Source: JAGWBF01 sp963663025 (GTDB lineage: Bacteria; Chloroflexota; Dehalococcoidia; Lucifugimonadales; JAGWBF01). From it: DNA of 64,000 nucleotides. Positions 32,678 through 42,724 of this stretch are shown here, one piece after another. Under the pieces are notes generated by a model. It searched no databases, had not been told where the DNA came from, and saw nothing but the letters and a program-made list of their open reading frames with translations. Both the position numbers and the translations under genes were made by a program. The stretch spans positions 682,001-746,000 of the forward strand of contig OY760073.1 of assembly GCA_963663025.1 (NCBI GenBank). Direction: 5' to 3'. The first letter of the stretch is position 1. Every line of letters begins with the position of its first letter.

Positions 32678-35302
32678 TCAGCCGTTGCTGCCGTGGCATC
32701 TCTTGTACTTCTTGTTGCTGCCGCAGGGGCAGGGGTCGTTGCGCCCGACCTTGCGGGTGGCAACAGCCGCCGCCGCACCCTGGCTGCTGGTGGCCACCGC
32801 CTTCATCGGGCTTGCCTTCATGGCGCCATTGGTGGCCCTGGCCCTCGGGGCTGTGGATATTGAGGCGTAGTTGATGCTGTGCACCACATCCCGTTCAATG
32901 CGCTTTAGCAGCTCCTGGAACATGCGGCTGCCTTCGGTCTTGTACATGACCAGGGGGTCCCTTTGCCCGAAGGCGTGGAGTCCGACGCCCTGGCGAAGGT
33001 CATTCAGGGAGGTGAGGTGGCTGACCCAATGGGCATCTATGGAGCGCAGCATGAGGAGCTTTTCCATAGCCTTCATGTTTTCGGGGCCCATGGCTTCCTT
33101 CCTCTCGCCATAGACGCTTTGGGTGTGTTCAAGGAGCCTCTCTTCTATTGCTTTGCGGTCGAGTTGAAGTAGCTCTTCTTCGCTGTCCAGATCAGCCGGC
33201 AGGGGCAATGCTACCCTAAGCTCTTCGAGGAAGCCCTCGGTGTCCCAATCATCCTGTTCCTTACCTGGGAGGGAGTACTTGACCAAGTCGCTGACCTTCT
33301 GCTGCACCATAGCCAGGATGGTCTGCTCCAGGTTGTCGCTAACGATGGCCTCGCGCCTCTTCCCGTAGATCACCTGCCTCTGGTTGTTCAAAACATCGTC
33401 GTATTCGAGTAGATGTTTCCTGGTCTCGAAGTGGTGACCCTCTACCTTGACCTGCGCCCCTTCCAGGGACTTGGTGACCATGCGGTTTTCCAGGGGTGTG
33501 TCGTCCCCCAAGCCAACCAAGCCCATAAGCCCCTTGATGCGGTCACCGGCGAACCGGCGCATAAGGTCATCTTCCAGGGAGGCGTAGAAGCGGGAGCTCC
33601 CCGGGTCGCCCTGTCGGCCGGAGCGTCCCCTGAGCTGGTTGTCGATTCGCCGGGAGTCATGGTGCTCCGTGCCGATAACATGCAGGCCCCCCAGCGCAAC
33701 GACCTGCTCATGGTCCGCCTGCCACTGCTCTGAATCCATGTCCAGGCTCTCCGGGTTGCCGCCCAGTACTATGTCCGTCCCTCGACCGGCCATGTTCGTC
33801 GCGACCGTTACCGCTCCGGGGCGTCCTGCCTGGGCTATTATCTGGGCTTCCTGCTCGTGCTGCTTGGCGTTCAGCACATTGTGGGCGATTCCCGAGCGGC
33901 GAAGCAGGGCGCTGAGCTTCTCGGACTTTTCGATAGAGGTGGTCCCAACCAGCACAGGCTGACCACTCTCATGGTGCTCCTTGATCTCCTGGGAAACGGC
34001 GGTCCACTTACCCTCTTCAGTCTTGAAGATCAGGTCCGGGCGATCATCCCGAACCATGGGCTTGTTGGTGGGGATTACGGTCACATCGAAGCCGTAGATC
34101 TTGTAGAACTCTTCGCTCTCCGTCAGGGCTGTGCCCGTCATTCCCGCCAGCTTCTCGTAGATGCGGAAGTAGTTCTGCAGGGTAACGGTGGCGTAGGTGA
34201 TGCTCTCCCGCTGGATCTTCACCCCTTCCTTTGCTTCCACAGCTTGGTGGAGGCCGTCGGACCAGCGGCGCCCGAACTGAAGCCTTCCGGTGAACTCATC
34301 GACGATTACCACTTCGCCGTCCCGAACCACGTAGTCCTTGTCCCTCTTCCGCATGATCTGGGCGGTAAGGGCGTTCTCTATGAAGTGGACCATGTGGTAG
34401 TTCTCGGCATCATACAGATTGCCGACCTTGGCCCATCGCTCCATGTTGGAGATACCAGACTGGGTCAGGGAGATCGACTGGGTCCTGTCGTCGATGGTGT
34501 AGTCGTCTTCCTTGAGCCGGGGCACCAGTTTGGCGAATGTGTAGTACAGCTGGACCGGCTCCTCGGCGGGCCCGCTGATTATTAGAGGCGTCCGGGCTTC
34601 GTCGATGAGGATGTTGTCCACCTCGTCCACGATGGCGTAGTGATGACCCCTCTGGACGATGCCATCTTCAGTTACGACCATGTTGTCGCGGAGATAATCG
34701 AAGCCGAACTCGTTATTGGTGCCGTAGGTGATGTCGGCGCCGTAGGCTTCCTGTCGGGAGACGCCTACGACGGGGCTCTGCGAGGGGTCCGCGCCCTGGA
34801 AAGCCGGGTCGTACATCAGGGCCGATTCGTGCTGGAGGCACGCCACGCTGAGGCCCAGCTTATGAAAGACGGGGCCCATCCACGACGAGTCACGGCGGGC
34901 AAGGTAGTCGTTTACGGTTACGACGTGCACACCCTTCCCGGTAATGGCATTCAGGTAGGCGGGCAGGGTGGCCACCAGGGTCTTGCCCTCCCCTGTCTTC
35001 ATTTCGGCGACCTTTCCCTGGTGCAGGACCATGCCTCCCATCAACTGGACGTCGTAGTGTCTTTGACCCAAGGTGCGCTTTGCCGCTTCCCGAACCACCC
35101 CGAATGCCTCTGGGAGGAGGTCATCCAGGTCTTCGTTTTTTGCCAGGCGCTCTCGGAACTCGGTGGTCTTCCGCCCAAGGGATTCATCATCCAGCCACTC
35201 CAGGTGAGGCTCGAGTTCGTTGATCTCTTTGACCAGGGGGGTGAGCTTCTTGACGGCCCGGTCCGTGGAATCGCCGATTATCTTTGATAGTACGTTGACC
35301 AT
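32678..35302 (-). CDS. secA: Preprotein translocase ATPase SecA
   Basis: SecA drives secretion through SecYEG. The 874-residue protein has the Walker A GEGKTLVA, the DEAD-like DEVDNILIDEARTPL, NBD2 motifs (GTTSIEKSE, ATNMAGRGTDIVLGG, GRSGRQGDPGS) and a C-terminal zinc-binding SEC-C tail with CPCGSNKKYKRCHG. An Ala/Lys-rich linker of about 40 residues precedes that tail. Length and order are normal. prs lies 15 bases upstream and the PolX-type HhH gene 36 bases downstream on the same strand, suggesting one transcript. Confidence 0.97.
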   Translation of the reverse strand: MVNVLSKIIGDSTDRAVKKLTPLVKEINELEPHLEWLDDESLGRKTTEFRERLAKNEDLDDLLPEAFGVVREAAKRTLGQRHYDVQLMGGMVLHQGKVAEMKTGEGKTLVATLPAYLNAITGKGVHVVTVNDYLARRDSSWMGPVFHKLGLSVACLQHESALMYDPAFQGADPSQSPVVGVSRQEAYGADITYGTNNEFGFDYLRDNMVVTEDGIVQRGHHYAIVDEVDNILIDEARTPLIISGPAEEPVQLYYTFAKLVPRLKEDDYTIDDRTQSISLTQSGISNMERWAKVGNLYDAENYHMVHFIENALTAQIMRKRDKDYVVRDGEVVIVDEFTGRLQFGRRWSDGLHQAVEAKEGVKIQRESITYATVTLQNYFRIYEKLAGMTGTALTESEEFYKIYGFDVTVIPTNKPMVRDDRPDLIFKTEEGKWTAVSQEIKEHHESGQPVLVGTTSIEKSEKLSALLRRSGIAHNVLNAKQHEQEAQIIAQAGRPGAVTVATNMAGRGTDIVLGGNPESLDMDSEQWQADHEQVVALGGLHVIGTEHHDSRRIDNQLRGRSGRQGDPGSSRFYASLEDDLMRRFAGDRIKGLMGLVGLGDDTPLENRMVTKSLEGAQVKVEGHHFETRKHLLEYDDVLNNQRQVIYGKRREAIVSDNLEQTILAMVQQKVSDLVKYSLPGKEQDDWDTEGFLEELRVALPLPADLDSEEELLQLDRKAIEERLLEHTQSVYGERKEAMGPENMKAMEKLLMLRSIDAHWVSHLTSLNDLRQGVGLHAFGQRDPLVMYKTEGSRMFQELLKRIERDVVHSINYASISTAPRARATNGAMKASPMKAVATSSQGAAAAVATRKVGRNDPCPCGSNKKYKRCHGSNG

Positions 35303-35317
35303 TTTGGGGTATTTCCT

Positions 35318-36265
35318 CTAGTTGAACATCTCTCCGATTGACTGACCCTCGTGAATGCGGCGGATGGCTTCGCCCAGGAGGGGAGCCACGGACAGGACGG
35401 TAATCTTGCCGTTCCGGTCCGATTCAGGCACCGGAATGGTGTCGGTGACGACCAGCTCCTCCATGGCGCTGGACAAGATGCGTTCATGGGCATTCCCCGA
35501 AAAGACGGGATGGGTGGCGCAGGAATACACCCTGGTTACACCATGGTCTTTCAGGGCATTCACTGCGGTTACCAGGGAGCCGGCCGTGTCGATCTCATCG
35601 TCGAAGGTCAGGGCTACTCTCCCTTCCACATCTCCTATCACGTTCAGCATCTCGGCCTTATCGTCGTTGCCGGTGCGCCGTTTTTCGACGATGGCAAGGG
35701 GAGCATGGAGCAGTTCGGCCATGTCCCTCGCCCTCTTGCTGATCCCGATGTCCACGGCCACTATGACGAGGTTGTCCAGCCCTTTGTCCTGAAAGTAGCG
35801 TCCCAGAATGGGAAGGGTGGTCAACTCATCCACGGGGATGTTGAAGAAGCCCTGAATCTGGCCTGCATGGAGGTCGATGGTGAGGATGCGGTCGCAGCCC
35901 GCGGCCGAGAGCAGGTCCGCAACCAACCGAGCTGTTATGGGCACCCTGGGCTGGTCCTTCTTGTCGGTGCGCGCATAACCGTAGTGGGGAACGACGGCGG
36001 TTACGCGCCCGGCCGACGCCCGCTTGGCCGCATCGATCATGATCAGGAGTTCCATGAGGTGGTCGTTCACCGGGTGGCATGTGGGCTGCACGATGAAGAC
36101 ATCCCTCTGGCGAATGTTCTCAAGGATGCGGACGAAGGTGTTGTCGTTGCTGAATTTGAACACCTCGGCCTGTCCCAAGGGGATCTGCAGGTAGTCGCAC
36201 ACGGATTGGGCAAGCTGTCTATGGGCATTGCCCGTAAACACCCTTAGCTCATCGAAAGGGCCCAT
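35318..36265 (-). CDS. prs: Ribose-phosphate pyrophosphokinase
   Basis: Prs makes PRPP from ribose-5-phosphate and ATP for purine, pyrimidine, His, Trp and NAD synthesis. Motifs are FSNDNTFVRI, VPHYGYARTDKKDQPR, the ribose-5-phosphate region DLHAGQIQGFF, VEKRRTGNDD, and the PRPP loop FDDEIDTAGSL (canonical DDMIDTAGT). The start at MGPFDELRVF gives 315 residues, the usual size. A TTG 11 codons upstream is possible but would extend beyond the family N-terminus. It opens the prs-secA run, 15 bases ahead of secA. Confidence 0.95.
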   Translation of the reverse strand: MGPFDELRVFTGNAHRQLAQSVCDYLQIPLGQAEVFKFSNDNTFVRILENIRQRDVFIVQPTCHPVNDHLMELLIMIDAAKRASAGRVTAVVPHYGYARTDKKDQPRVPITARLVADLLSAAGCDRILTIDLHAGQIQGFFNIPVDELTTLPILGRYFQDKGLDNLVIVAVDIGISKRARDMAELLHAPLAIVEKRRTGNDDKAEMLNVIGDVEGRVALTFDDEIDTAGSLVTAVNALKDHGVTRVYSCATHPVFSGNAHERILSSAMEELVVTDTIPVPESDRNGKITVLSVAPLLGEAIRRIHEGQSIGEMFN

Positions 36266-36705
36266 GGTTTCCCTCACTGAGCACTTCTCCTCACTCAACT
36301 GGTCTTACCAGGCTGCCCGCAGGCCTATCTCCGGCACAAAGGTGGGGTCGCCCCGAAGGGCTGTGGGTGCGCACACGACAGCCGAAAGAATAGCTCTGTC
36401 GCCATCGTGATTGAGGCGACCGGCTCAGGGACTGGCCCGGAATCCGGTCTGCTGCTGGGTCAGCATCCGCTTATGTCACAGGCAGTAGCCATTATAGCAT
36501 GGCTACGGACTCAGCCTGAAGTTAGATCCATGCCGTTTCGCGGGCGCCGCGCGCTCCTCTGAAGACCCTGGTTGCTATACTGTTATACTCATAGTCCAAG
36601 TTGGCCGGATTTGAACAGGGGCACCGGTTAACATAACGAACTGCGTCTATCGGTCCGTGTTCCGGCCCAACCGGCGCTCCGTTGCAGAACCTGAGGAGAA
36701 CGATA
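36266..36705. other. Divergent intergenic region between prs and the LonB-like gene
   Basis: This 440-bp stretch holds one clear structure, the palindrome described separately, which contains a leftward TATAAT. Rightward, TATACT-like sequences occur near 36570-36580 but without a convincing -35. I see no gene in it. Confidence 0.45.
36485..36506. promoter_or_regulatory. Palindrome containing a leftward TATAAT (candidate prs promoter/operator)
   Basis: Arms GTAGCCAT and ATGGCTAC pair perfectly around a 6-base centre TATAGC. On the minus strand the palindrome contains TATAAT (36491-36496), a candidate -10 box for prs with a poor -35 (TTCAGG-like). Its location over a -10 fits an operator for repression. 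Confidence 0.4.
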
Positions 36706-39111
36706 GTGGGCATCCAGGACCTTGAGGTCCCCGTACGCTTGCTGAATAACAGGTGCGACCCCGACTCCTTCAATTTCACCACCACTGAAGAGGTTGACCC
36801 GCTGGAGGGGATGATCGGGCAGGAACGGGCTTTAAGCGCTCTGGATTTAGCGTTGAATATCCAGGAACGGGGATTCAACCTGTTCATCTCGGGACTCCCG
36901 GGCACGGGCAGAAACACCGCCCTGAGATTCTTCGTAGAGCAAGTGGCATCCCGCAGGCCTGCTCCCCCTCACTGGGGTTATGTCTACAATTTTGATGACC
37001 CCCCTCAACCTGTGCCCATATCGCTGCCCTGCGGCCAGGTGAAGCTACTGGCGGAGGATATGGATGAGCTGGTCTCTTCTGTGCGACGGGGCTACCTCAG
37101 GGTTTTCGAGAGCGAAGAGTACTCGAAGCGCATGGGAGACGCCATGCAGGGGATGGAAGCCAAGCGCCAAGCTATGGCAGGCAGCATCGAGATGATGGCA
37201 AAGGGGGCGGGATTTGCCCTGGTTTCCTCTCCCGCCGGCTTTTCCCCGTTGCCTTTCGGCGATGGCCAGCCGCTCTCCCAAGAGGAGCTGGCAGCGTTGC
37301 CGGAGCAGGAACGGGAAAGCATCCGACGCCGTTCCGATGTGCTGATGCAGGATATGAAGCGCGTACTAGGCGACATGAGGCGCCTGGACAAAGAGGCGGT
37401 CGAGGAGGCGTTGGAGGTTGACCGGGAGGTCGTCAGGTCGGCCCTGTCGCCGGCGCTCGAAGACCTGAAGGCCAAGTATGCCGAATTCCCCGAGGTCGGC
37501 ATGTACCTGGCGTTGGTCGAAAAGGACATGGTCCAGCATTCCGGTCAGTTCAAGCCTCCCGATGCCAAGAATTCCGGACCCGACCAACCGTCGAGCGAGG
37601 ATGGCGGGTTTGTGAGATACAAGGTCAACTACCTGCTGGACAACATAGCCTGCCAGGTTGCGCCCATAATAGTCGAATCCAACCCCACCTACTACAACCT
37701 GTTCGGACGGATCGACTACGACGCGCGGATGGGGATGCTCACCACCGACCACATGATGGTCAAGGGAGGAGCCCTCCATGAAGCCAACGGGGGCTACCTC
37801 GTTCTCCAGGCGCGCGACCTGCTGGAGAACCCGCTCTCCTGGCAGACGCTGAAGCGGGTGCTCAATAGCGGCGAGGTACGCATCGAGAACATAGGGGAAC
37901 AGAACAACCCGTTGCCCTCGTCAACGCTGCGTCCCAAGCCTATCCCAGTGGATGCCAAGGTCATCCTGGTGGGCACTCCGGACGCGCTCCGCCTCCTCCA
38001 GGCTGCCGACGAAGATTTTCGGCGCCTGTTCAAGGTGAGGGCCGAGTTCGACACCGTGATGGAGCGGACCTCAGAGAATGTGGAGAAGTATGCCGCCTTT
38101 GTATCCGCCCGGCGCCACGATAGCGGCCTGATGCCCTTCCACAATACCGCTGTTGCTCGCATCGTTGAGTACTCCAGCCGCTTGGCAGAACACCAAGAGA
38201 AGCTGACCACGCGGTTCAACGATGTGTCGGACATCATCACGGAAGCCAACTATTGGGCGGGGATGGCCGGAGAAGAAGTGGTCACCCAAGAACATGTGAA
38301 GAAGGCCGAGGAGCAGCGCAAGTACCGTTCCAGCCTTAGGGAAGACCGGCTCCAGGAGCTCATCGAGGACAGCACCATCCGCATCTCCACCGAAGGAGAG
38401 GTGGTTGGACAAGTGAATGGCTTGGCAGTCCTGGGCTATGGGACTTCAGCCTTTGGGAAGCCCAGCAGGATCACGGCAAGGGTGTCCCTGGGGCGAGGCC
38501 AGCTGGTGAACGTCGAGCGGGAGATCAGGCTGAGCGGGAAGATTCACGACAAGGGTTTCATGGTGCTGACCGGCTACCTCAAAGGCAAGTACGGGTACGA
38601 CAAACCCCTGTCCTTGTCCGCCAGCATAAGTTTCGAGCAGAGCTACAGCGAGGTGGACGGCGATAGCGCATCCTCAGCGGAGTTGTGTGCGCTGCTCTCC
38701 GCTATTTCCGGTCTGCCCATAGCCCAGGGAATTGGAATAACGGGCGCGGTGAACCAGAACGGCGACATCCAGGCCATAGGAAGCGCGACTCAGAAGATCG
38801 AAGGGTTCTTCGACATCTGTAAGAGTCGAGGCCTCACCAACGGGCAGGGTGTGATCATCCCGAGGGATAACCTGAAGCATCTCGCCCTGAACGACGAGGT
38901 TATCGAGGCTGTCGAGGCGGGCTCGTTCCGTATCTACGGAGTCTCGACGGTGGATGAAGGCATAGAAATCCTAACGGGCGTTCCGGCTGGGGAGTGGCAG
39001 GAGGACAAGGGATATCCCGACGGGACTGTCCACTTCAAGGTGGAGCAGCGCTTACGGGATATGGCGAGGGCCGCTCGGAGGTTCAGCAGGAGCATGCAGA
39101 ACGAGGGCTAG
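36706..39111 (+). CDS. LonB-like AAA+ serine protease (Lon-related putative ATP-dependent protease)
   Basis: This 801-residue protein is of the Lon-related family with an AAA_32 module and a C-terminal Lon protease domain. The N-terminal nucleotide loop is GLPGTGRNTA, where Arg stands at the usual Walker Lys, as in this family. A large coiled helical insert (about residues 110-300) precedes the rest of the AAA+ module. The protease Ser-Lys dyad is in VDGDSASSAELCALL and IGSATQKIEGFFD. Membrane segments typical of archaeal LonB are absent. The start is a GTG with GAGGAG 8 bases upstream, preferred to a TTG 8 codons earlier. It should degrade misfolded proteins in the cytoplasm. Confidence 0.9.
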   Translation: MGIQDLEVPVRLLNNRCDPDSFNFTTTEEVDPLEGMIGQERALSALDLALNIQERGFNLFISGLPGTGRNTALRFFVEQVASRRPAPPHWGYVYNFDDPPQPVPISLPCGQVKLLAEDMDELVSSVRRGYLRVFESEEYSKRMGDAMQGMEAKRQAMAGSIEMMAKGAGFALVSSPAGFSPLPFGDGQPLSQEELAALPEQERESIRRRSDVLMQDMKRVLGDMRRLDKEAVEEALEVDREVVRSALSPALEDLKAKYAEFPEVGMYLALVEKDMVQHSGQFKPPDAKNSGPDQPSSEDGGFVRYKVNYLLDNIACQVAPIIVESNPTYYNLFGRIDYDARMGMLTTDHMMVKGGALHEANGGYLVLQARDLLENPLSWQTLKRVLNSGEVRIENIGEQNNPLPSSTLRPKPIPVDAKVILVGTPDALRLLQAADEDFRRLFKVRAEFDTVMERTSENVEKYAAFVSARRHDSGLMPFHNTAVARIVEYSSRLAEHQEKLTTRFNDVSDIITEANYWAGMAGEEVVTQEHVKKAEEQRKYRSSLREDRLQELIEDSTIRISTEGEVVGQVNGLAVLGYGTSAFGKPSRITARVSLGRGQLVNVEREIRLSGKIHDKGFMVLTGYLKGKYGYDKPLSLSASISFEQSYSEVDGDSASSAELCALLSAISGLPIAQGIGITGAVNQNGDIQAIGSATQKIEGFFDICKSRGLTNGQGVIIPRDNLKHLALNDEVIEAVEAGSFRIYGVSTVDEGIEILTGVPAGEWQEDKGYPDGTVHFKVEQRLRDMARAARRFSRSMQNEG

Positions 39112-39191
39112 CCTCATTGCTCGCATTTGCGGTTTTCCCCCAGGACGATGATCGGCCTCGCATCCTCTATTAAGAGCATGCCGGCCCGGCA

Positions 39192-41429
39192 TTACTCCGA
39201 GGCCGCCGCTTCCATCTCAGGCTCGGGAGCGTCCGGCGCCTCTTCCTCTGGATCGAGATCATCCGCTTCTTCTTCAGCGCCATTCTCTCTGTAGCGCTCG
39301 AGGGGGAGGCGGATGACCATCTCAGTGTACTCGTCGGGTGCCGACTCCACCTGAATGGTGCCTCCGTGCTCCCGAACGATGTCGTTGGAGAGAGCCAGGC
39401 CTAGTCCCGTTCCCTGCCCGGTCGGCTTGGTGGTGAAGAAAGGATTGAATATCTTCTCCGCCACCTCAGGGGGCATGCCTGTACCATTGTCCCTGATGCG
39501 AATCTCCACCACATCTTCCGTCCGTCTGGTGGTCAGATTCACAGTCGGCATGTAGTCGGTAATGCTTAGCCCCTGCTCTGAGGCGGAGCGGCGCCTCTGG
39601 TCGGTTGCGTAGCAAGCATTGCCCACGATGTTCAGGAAAACCCGGCCCATGTCCTGGGGAATGATCTCCAGTTCGCCCGCCTCCGGATCGAGATCATTCT
39701 GCAAGTCCAGCTGAAAGTCTGCATCCGTTGCCCGCGCGCTATGATAGGCTAGGCGTGCGTACTCTTCCAGCAGCGAATTAATGTCGGTGGACTGCCACTC
39801 GGCGGAGCCTCGCCCCATCGCCAGCATATCCTGTACTATGCGATTGGCCCGCTCGCTGTGGGAGCCGATGCGCTCCAGGTTGCTGGAGAGGTCTCCGGAG
39901 ATGTCTTCGATTAGGCCCTTCTGGTCCGTCGTCAGAGCGTCGCCCGATTCTTCCAGTATCTCCTTTAACTCGACCAAAAGCTCCTCGGACACCTCGGAGA
40001 AGTTCTTGACGAAGTTCAGGGGATTCCGAATCTCGTGGGCAACTCCTGCAGTGAGTTCACCAAGGGCCGCCAGCTTTTCCCGCATCACTATCTGGTCCTG
40101 CGCCTTCTCCAGCTCGCCCAGGGCACTCTCCAGTTCCTCGTTCTTTCCCTGGAGTTCGCCGGCCAGCTGCTCAACAAGGTTCAGACGTTGAACCTCAAGT
40201 GCATGCCGTCTGAACACCTCCAAGGCCGCTGCCATGTCTGCCACCTCGTCCCGCCCGCCAATCTCGACTTGGGCTTCCAGGTCGCCTCCGGCCATGCGGC
40301 GCATCCACTGGGACAGCATCTGCAAACGTCGCAGGATCACCCGGCCCACGAAGAGCCAGGCGATCAAAAGAGCGCCTCCGATGCTGATGGCGCTGATTCC
40401 TATGAGCAGGGTCCGGCCCGTTAGAGCCGCTTGGGTTGAAGCGCGGGTAGCTTCCTGGGCATTCAGGTTAGCTGCGCTAACTACGCTGTTCACCTCGGTG
40501 ACCAGGTTTACTGAGATGTTGCTGTTCTCGCCCAGCAGGGCCCGCTGGCTGGCTGCGAGGCGGAGTTCTTGGTCCAGCAGGGCGAATATGCCTTCTTCTC
40601 CCGAACCCAGCACAATCAATGTATTCGCCAAGGGAGAAACCCTTCTGCTTAGCGGTGTGCCGTCTATGGCCGTCAAACTCCGTTGAATGCGCCCTTCGGA
40701 CGACTCAAAACGCTCCCTCAGAGGTTCAAGCTGAGGCGCTTCCGAGATGCTGTAAGCGCTCTCAAGGAGAGATCCCGCGATGCCGGAGTCCGCTTTGAGG
40801 TTTGCAAGGTGCCTGTATTGGGTGGCCGCGTCCTCGGAAAAATGTTGTTCCTGGGGTGCCTTGGGTTCATCGAAATCAAGGTATCCAGTTATGAAGTAGA
40901 ACCACTGATCATCCACGGTGGATACCAGGGTCTTGTCCAGCTCGTCCAATAGCTCCTGAAGTCTCCCCAGCAGGGTCTGGCTGCGTTCCTGTAGCAGGAA
41001 AGCTTGGGTCTTCTCAGTTTCTATTGCCCGAATGTTTTCTATGAGGGAGTTGGCTTCGGTCTGGATGCGCTGGAACGCTTCAGTGTTTTCGCTCTGCTCG
41101 CTCAACACATCCAGCGCTTCCTGGAGTGTCAGGTATGCCTCCGTTATCTCGTCAGATACGCTGGCAAGCTCCTCGGGTGTCTCAGAGGTAGTCAGACGAG
41201 GGGCCGCCACTACCAGAACACCACCTTCCTGGGCAACTTCAAAGGCTGCCACCAGCTCAGGGACGCTGCTCTCGTTTACGCGATCCTGGGCTTCTCCCAC
41301 TCGGTTAAAGGAGAACCAGCCTACCAAGCCGGCAGCAATGGTAAGCACGACCATGCTTCCTATGGCGGCATAAAGCTGGGTAGAGAGGCGGTTTCGCAGT
41401 TCCAGCACTGCCCTAAATCGAGCTTTCAT
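39192..41429 (-). CDS. Membrane sensor histidine kinase with HAMP domain
   Basis: This 745-residue histidine kinase has TM1 at about 19-41 and TM2 at about 340-362 enclosing a roughly 300-residue helical extracytoplasmic sensor region. A HAMP domain (about 363-415) and a coiled-coil follow. The phospho-acceptor His-465 is in GVAHEIRNPLNFV. The ATPase domain has NIVGNACYATDQRR, RDNGTGMP and TGLGLALSNDIVREHGG. The acidic tail is low-complexity. Its start overlaps the stop of the periplasmic-binding lipoprotein gene by 4 bases. It closes the STAS-PP2C-RsbW-lipoprotein operon, and its likely target is the receiver domain of the PP2C protein. Confidence 0.92.
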   Translation of the reverse strand: MKARFRAVLELRNRLSTQLYAAIGSMVVLTIAAGLVGWFSFNRVGEAQDRVNESSVPELVAAFEVAQEGGVLVVAAPRLTTSETPEELASVSDEITEAYLTLQEALDVLSEQSENTEAFQRIQTEANSLIENIRAIETEKTQAFLLQERSQTLLGRLQELLDELDKTLVSTVDDQWFYFITGYLDFDEPKAPQEQHFSEDAATQYRHLANLKADSGIAGSLLESAYSISEAPQLEPLRERFESSEGRIQRSLTAIDGTPLSRRVSPLANTLIVLGSGEEGIFALLDQELRLAASQRALLGENSNISVNLVTEVNSVVSAANLNAQEATRASTQAALTGRTLLIGISAISIGGALLIAWLFVGRVILRRLQMLSQWMRRMAGGDLEAQVEIGGRDEVADMAAALEVFRRHALEVQRLNLVEQLAGELQGKNEELESALGELEKAQDQIVMREKLAALGELTAGVAHEIRNPLNFVKNFSEVSEELLVELKEILEESGDALTTDQKGLIEDISGDLSSNLERIGSHSERANRIVQDMLAMGRGSAEWQSTDINSLLEEYARLAYHSARATDADFQLDLQNDLDPEAGELEIIPQDMGRVFLNIVGNACYATDQRRRSASEQGLSITDYMPTVNLTTRRTEDVVEIRIRDNGTGMPPEVAEKIFNPFFTTKPTGQGTGLGLALSNDIVREHGGTIQVESAPDEYTEMVIRLPLERYRENGAEEEADDLDPEEEAPDAPEPEMEAAASE

Positions 41430-42706
41430 GGCAGCATATCCTGAAGGTTTTCGACTGGGTAATATCTGTAATTGTCGCCTATTCGAGTCAAAAAGACACT
41501 ATCGGAACCCTGGTTGTCGCCCTCGCCGTAGCGCAGCTCGAACCCGTCGATATCTACGATGTCCCGGCTCCGAAGGCTGTCGAGGAAGCAGTCTCTGTTG
41601 ACGTTTCTGCCGCAACCTTGGAGTCCTTCGATTGCCAGCCGACCCGCCAGGTACCCCTCGAAGGAGACGAATCCGGGAACAGCGTCTGGGGAGTAGGACT
41701 CCAGGGCTGCCAGGTAGGCGGACGTTACCGGAAGGGAGTCGTCGGTAGGAAAGGGGACAACCTGGGTAACGTAAACACCTTCGCTGACGTCCACGTTATT
41801 GCTCGCCAGATCCTCGGCCAGGGCGTTGCTGCCGACGAAGGAAACGGTCATGAAAATAGAATCCATCTTGATACGTGGCGCCCACGCAATGGCTGCCGCT
41901 ACAGGCTCATAGGCCCCAATTATGATCACTGCCTCCGGGTCCCCCAACTGCAGGTCAAGGAGCGCCTCTTTCACAGCGGTGGTGTTGCGGGTGTACAGGC
42001 CGATGGAGACAGGTTCCATGAGACGCCTTTCGAGGGCAAGCAGGACCCCGTTGTATCCGGCCCGGCCAAAGGAATCGTCCTGGTACATCACAGCGATGCG
42101 CGTCACCCCCAGGTCCTCGGTTAGGCGGGCAACCATCTCTTCCGTCTCCTGGTAGTAGGAGGAGCGCAGGTTCATCACATATTTCCAATTGGGATCCCGC
42201 AGGAACTCGGCGCCGGTAAAGGGTGTCATGTATGGGACCCCGGCCTCCTCCGCAACGGGGGTGGCGGAGCGGGAAGTGGGTGTGCCAACGGCCCCTATCA
42301 GGGCAAACACTTCGTTTTCTGTGATCAACTGCGAGGTGTTGGCAATGGCGGCCTCAGGCTCATAGGCATCATCCTCGAATTCCAGCTCCAACTGCCTCCC
42401 GCTTACGCCACCCTCTTGGTTAACCTCGTGGAAAGCCGAAAGGATGCCTAGCTGCATATTCAAACCCAACTGCTTTGCCGGACCACTGAAGGCGGCCGAC
42501 TGACCGAACACCACTCGATCGTCGAAGACACCGTAGTTGGATGCGCGGTCATCCCCTTGGGAATTCTCAGGAGTGAGAGAAGCTTGGGGTGTTGGGATGG
42601 GAGTTGACGAGGACTCTTCACATGCCACCCCCGTCAACATGCCTAGAGCCATGATGAGGAACAGGGCTGTCATATATCTGGGGCGGCGAGGCTTGAGACT
42701 ACGCAT
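41426..42706 (-). CDS. Periplasmic-binding lipoprotein of the branched-chain amino acid type
   Basis: This 426-residue protein has a signal peptide ending in a lipobox, LTGVAC, with lipidated Cys-29 and a Thr/Pro/Ser-rich linker. The type I periplasmic-binding fold (Peripla_BP_6) follows, with FGQSAAFSGPAKQLGLNMQL, GAVGTPTSRSATPVAEEA and RIAVMYQDDSFGRAGYNGV. No ABC permease or ATPase genes lie nearby. It sits between an RsbW-like kinase gene and a histidine kinase gene, overlapping the latter by 4 bases. I therefore infer that it is a sensory binding protein for the kinase rather than a transporter part. Confidence 0.88.
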   Translation of the reverse strand: MRSLKPRRPRYMTALFLIMALGMLTGVACEESSSTPIPTPQASLTPENSQGDDRASNYGVFDDRVVFGQSAAFSGPAKQLGLNMQLGILSAFHEVNQEGGVSGRQLELEFEDDAYEPEAAIANTSQLITENEVFALIGAVGTPTSRSATPVAEEAGVPYMTPFTGAEFLRDPNWKYVMNLRSSYYQETEEMVARLTEDLGVTRIAVMYQDDSFGRAGYNGVLLALERRLMEPVSIGLYTRNTTAVKEALLDLQLGDPEAVIIIGAYEPVAAAIAWAPRIKMDSIFMTVSFVGSNALAEDLASNNVDVSEGVYVTQVVPFPTDDSLPVTSAYLAALESYSPDAVPGFVSFEGYLAGRLAIEGLQGCGRNVNRDCFLDSLRSRDIVDIDGFELRYGEGDNQGSDSVFLTRIGDNYRYYPVENLQDMLP

Positions 42707-42724
42707 CAGGGTCTGATCAAGGGT

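Noticed and set aside
39178..39192. ATGCCGG-C-CCGGCAT palindrome at the kinase gene end as terminator
   Set aside because: No following T run on either strand.
41426..42706. Periplasmic-binding lipoprotein as part of an ABC amino-acid importer
   Set aside because: No permease or ATPase genes are adjacent; overlap with a kinase gene favours a sensory role.
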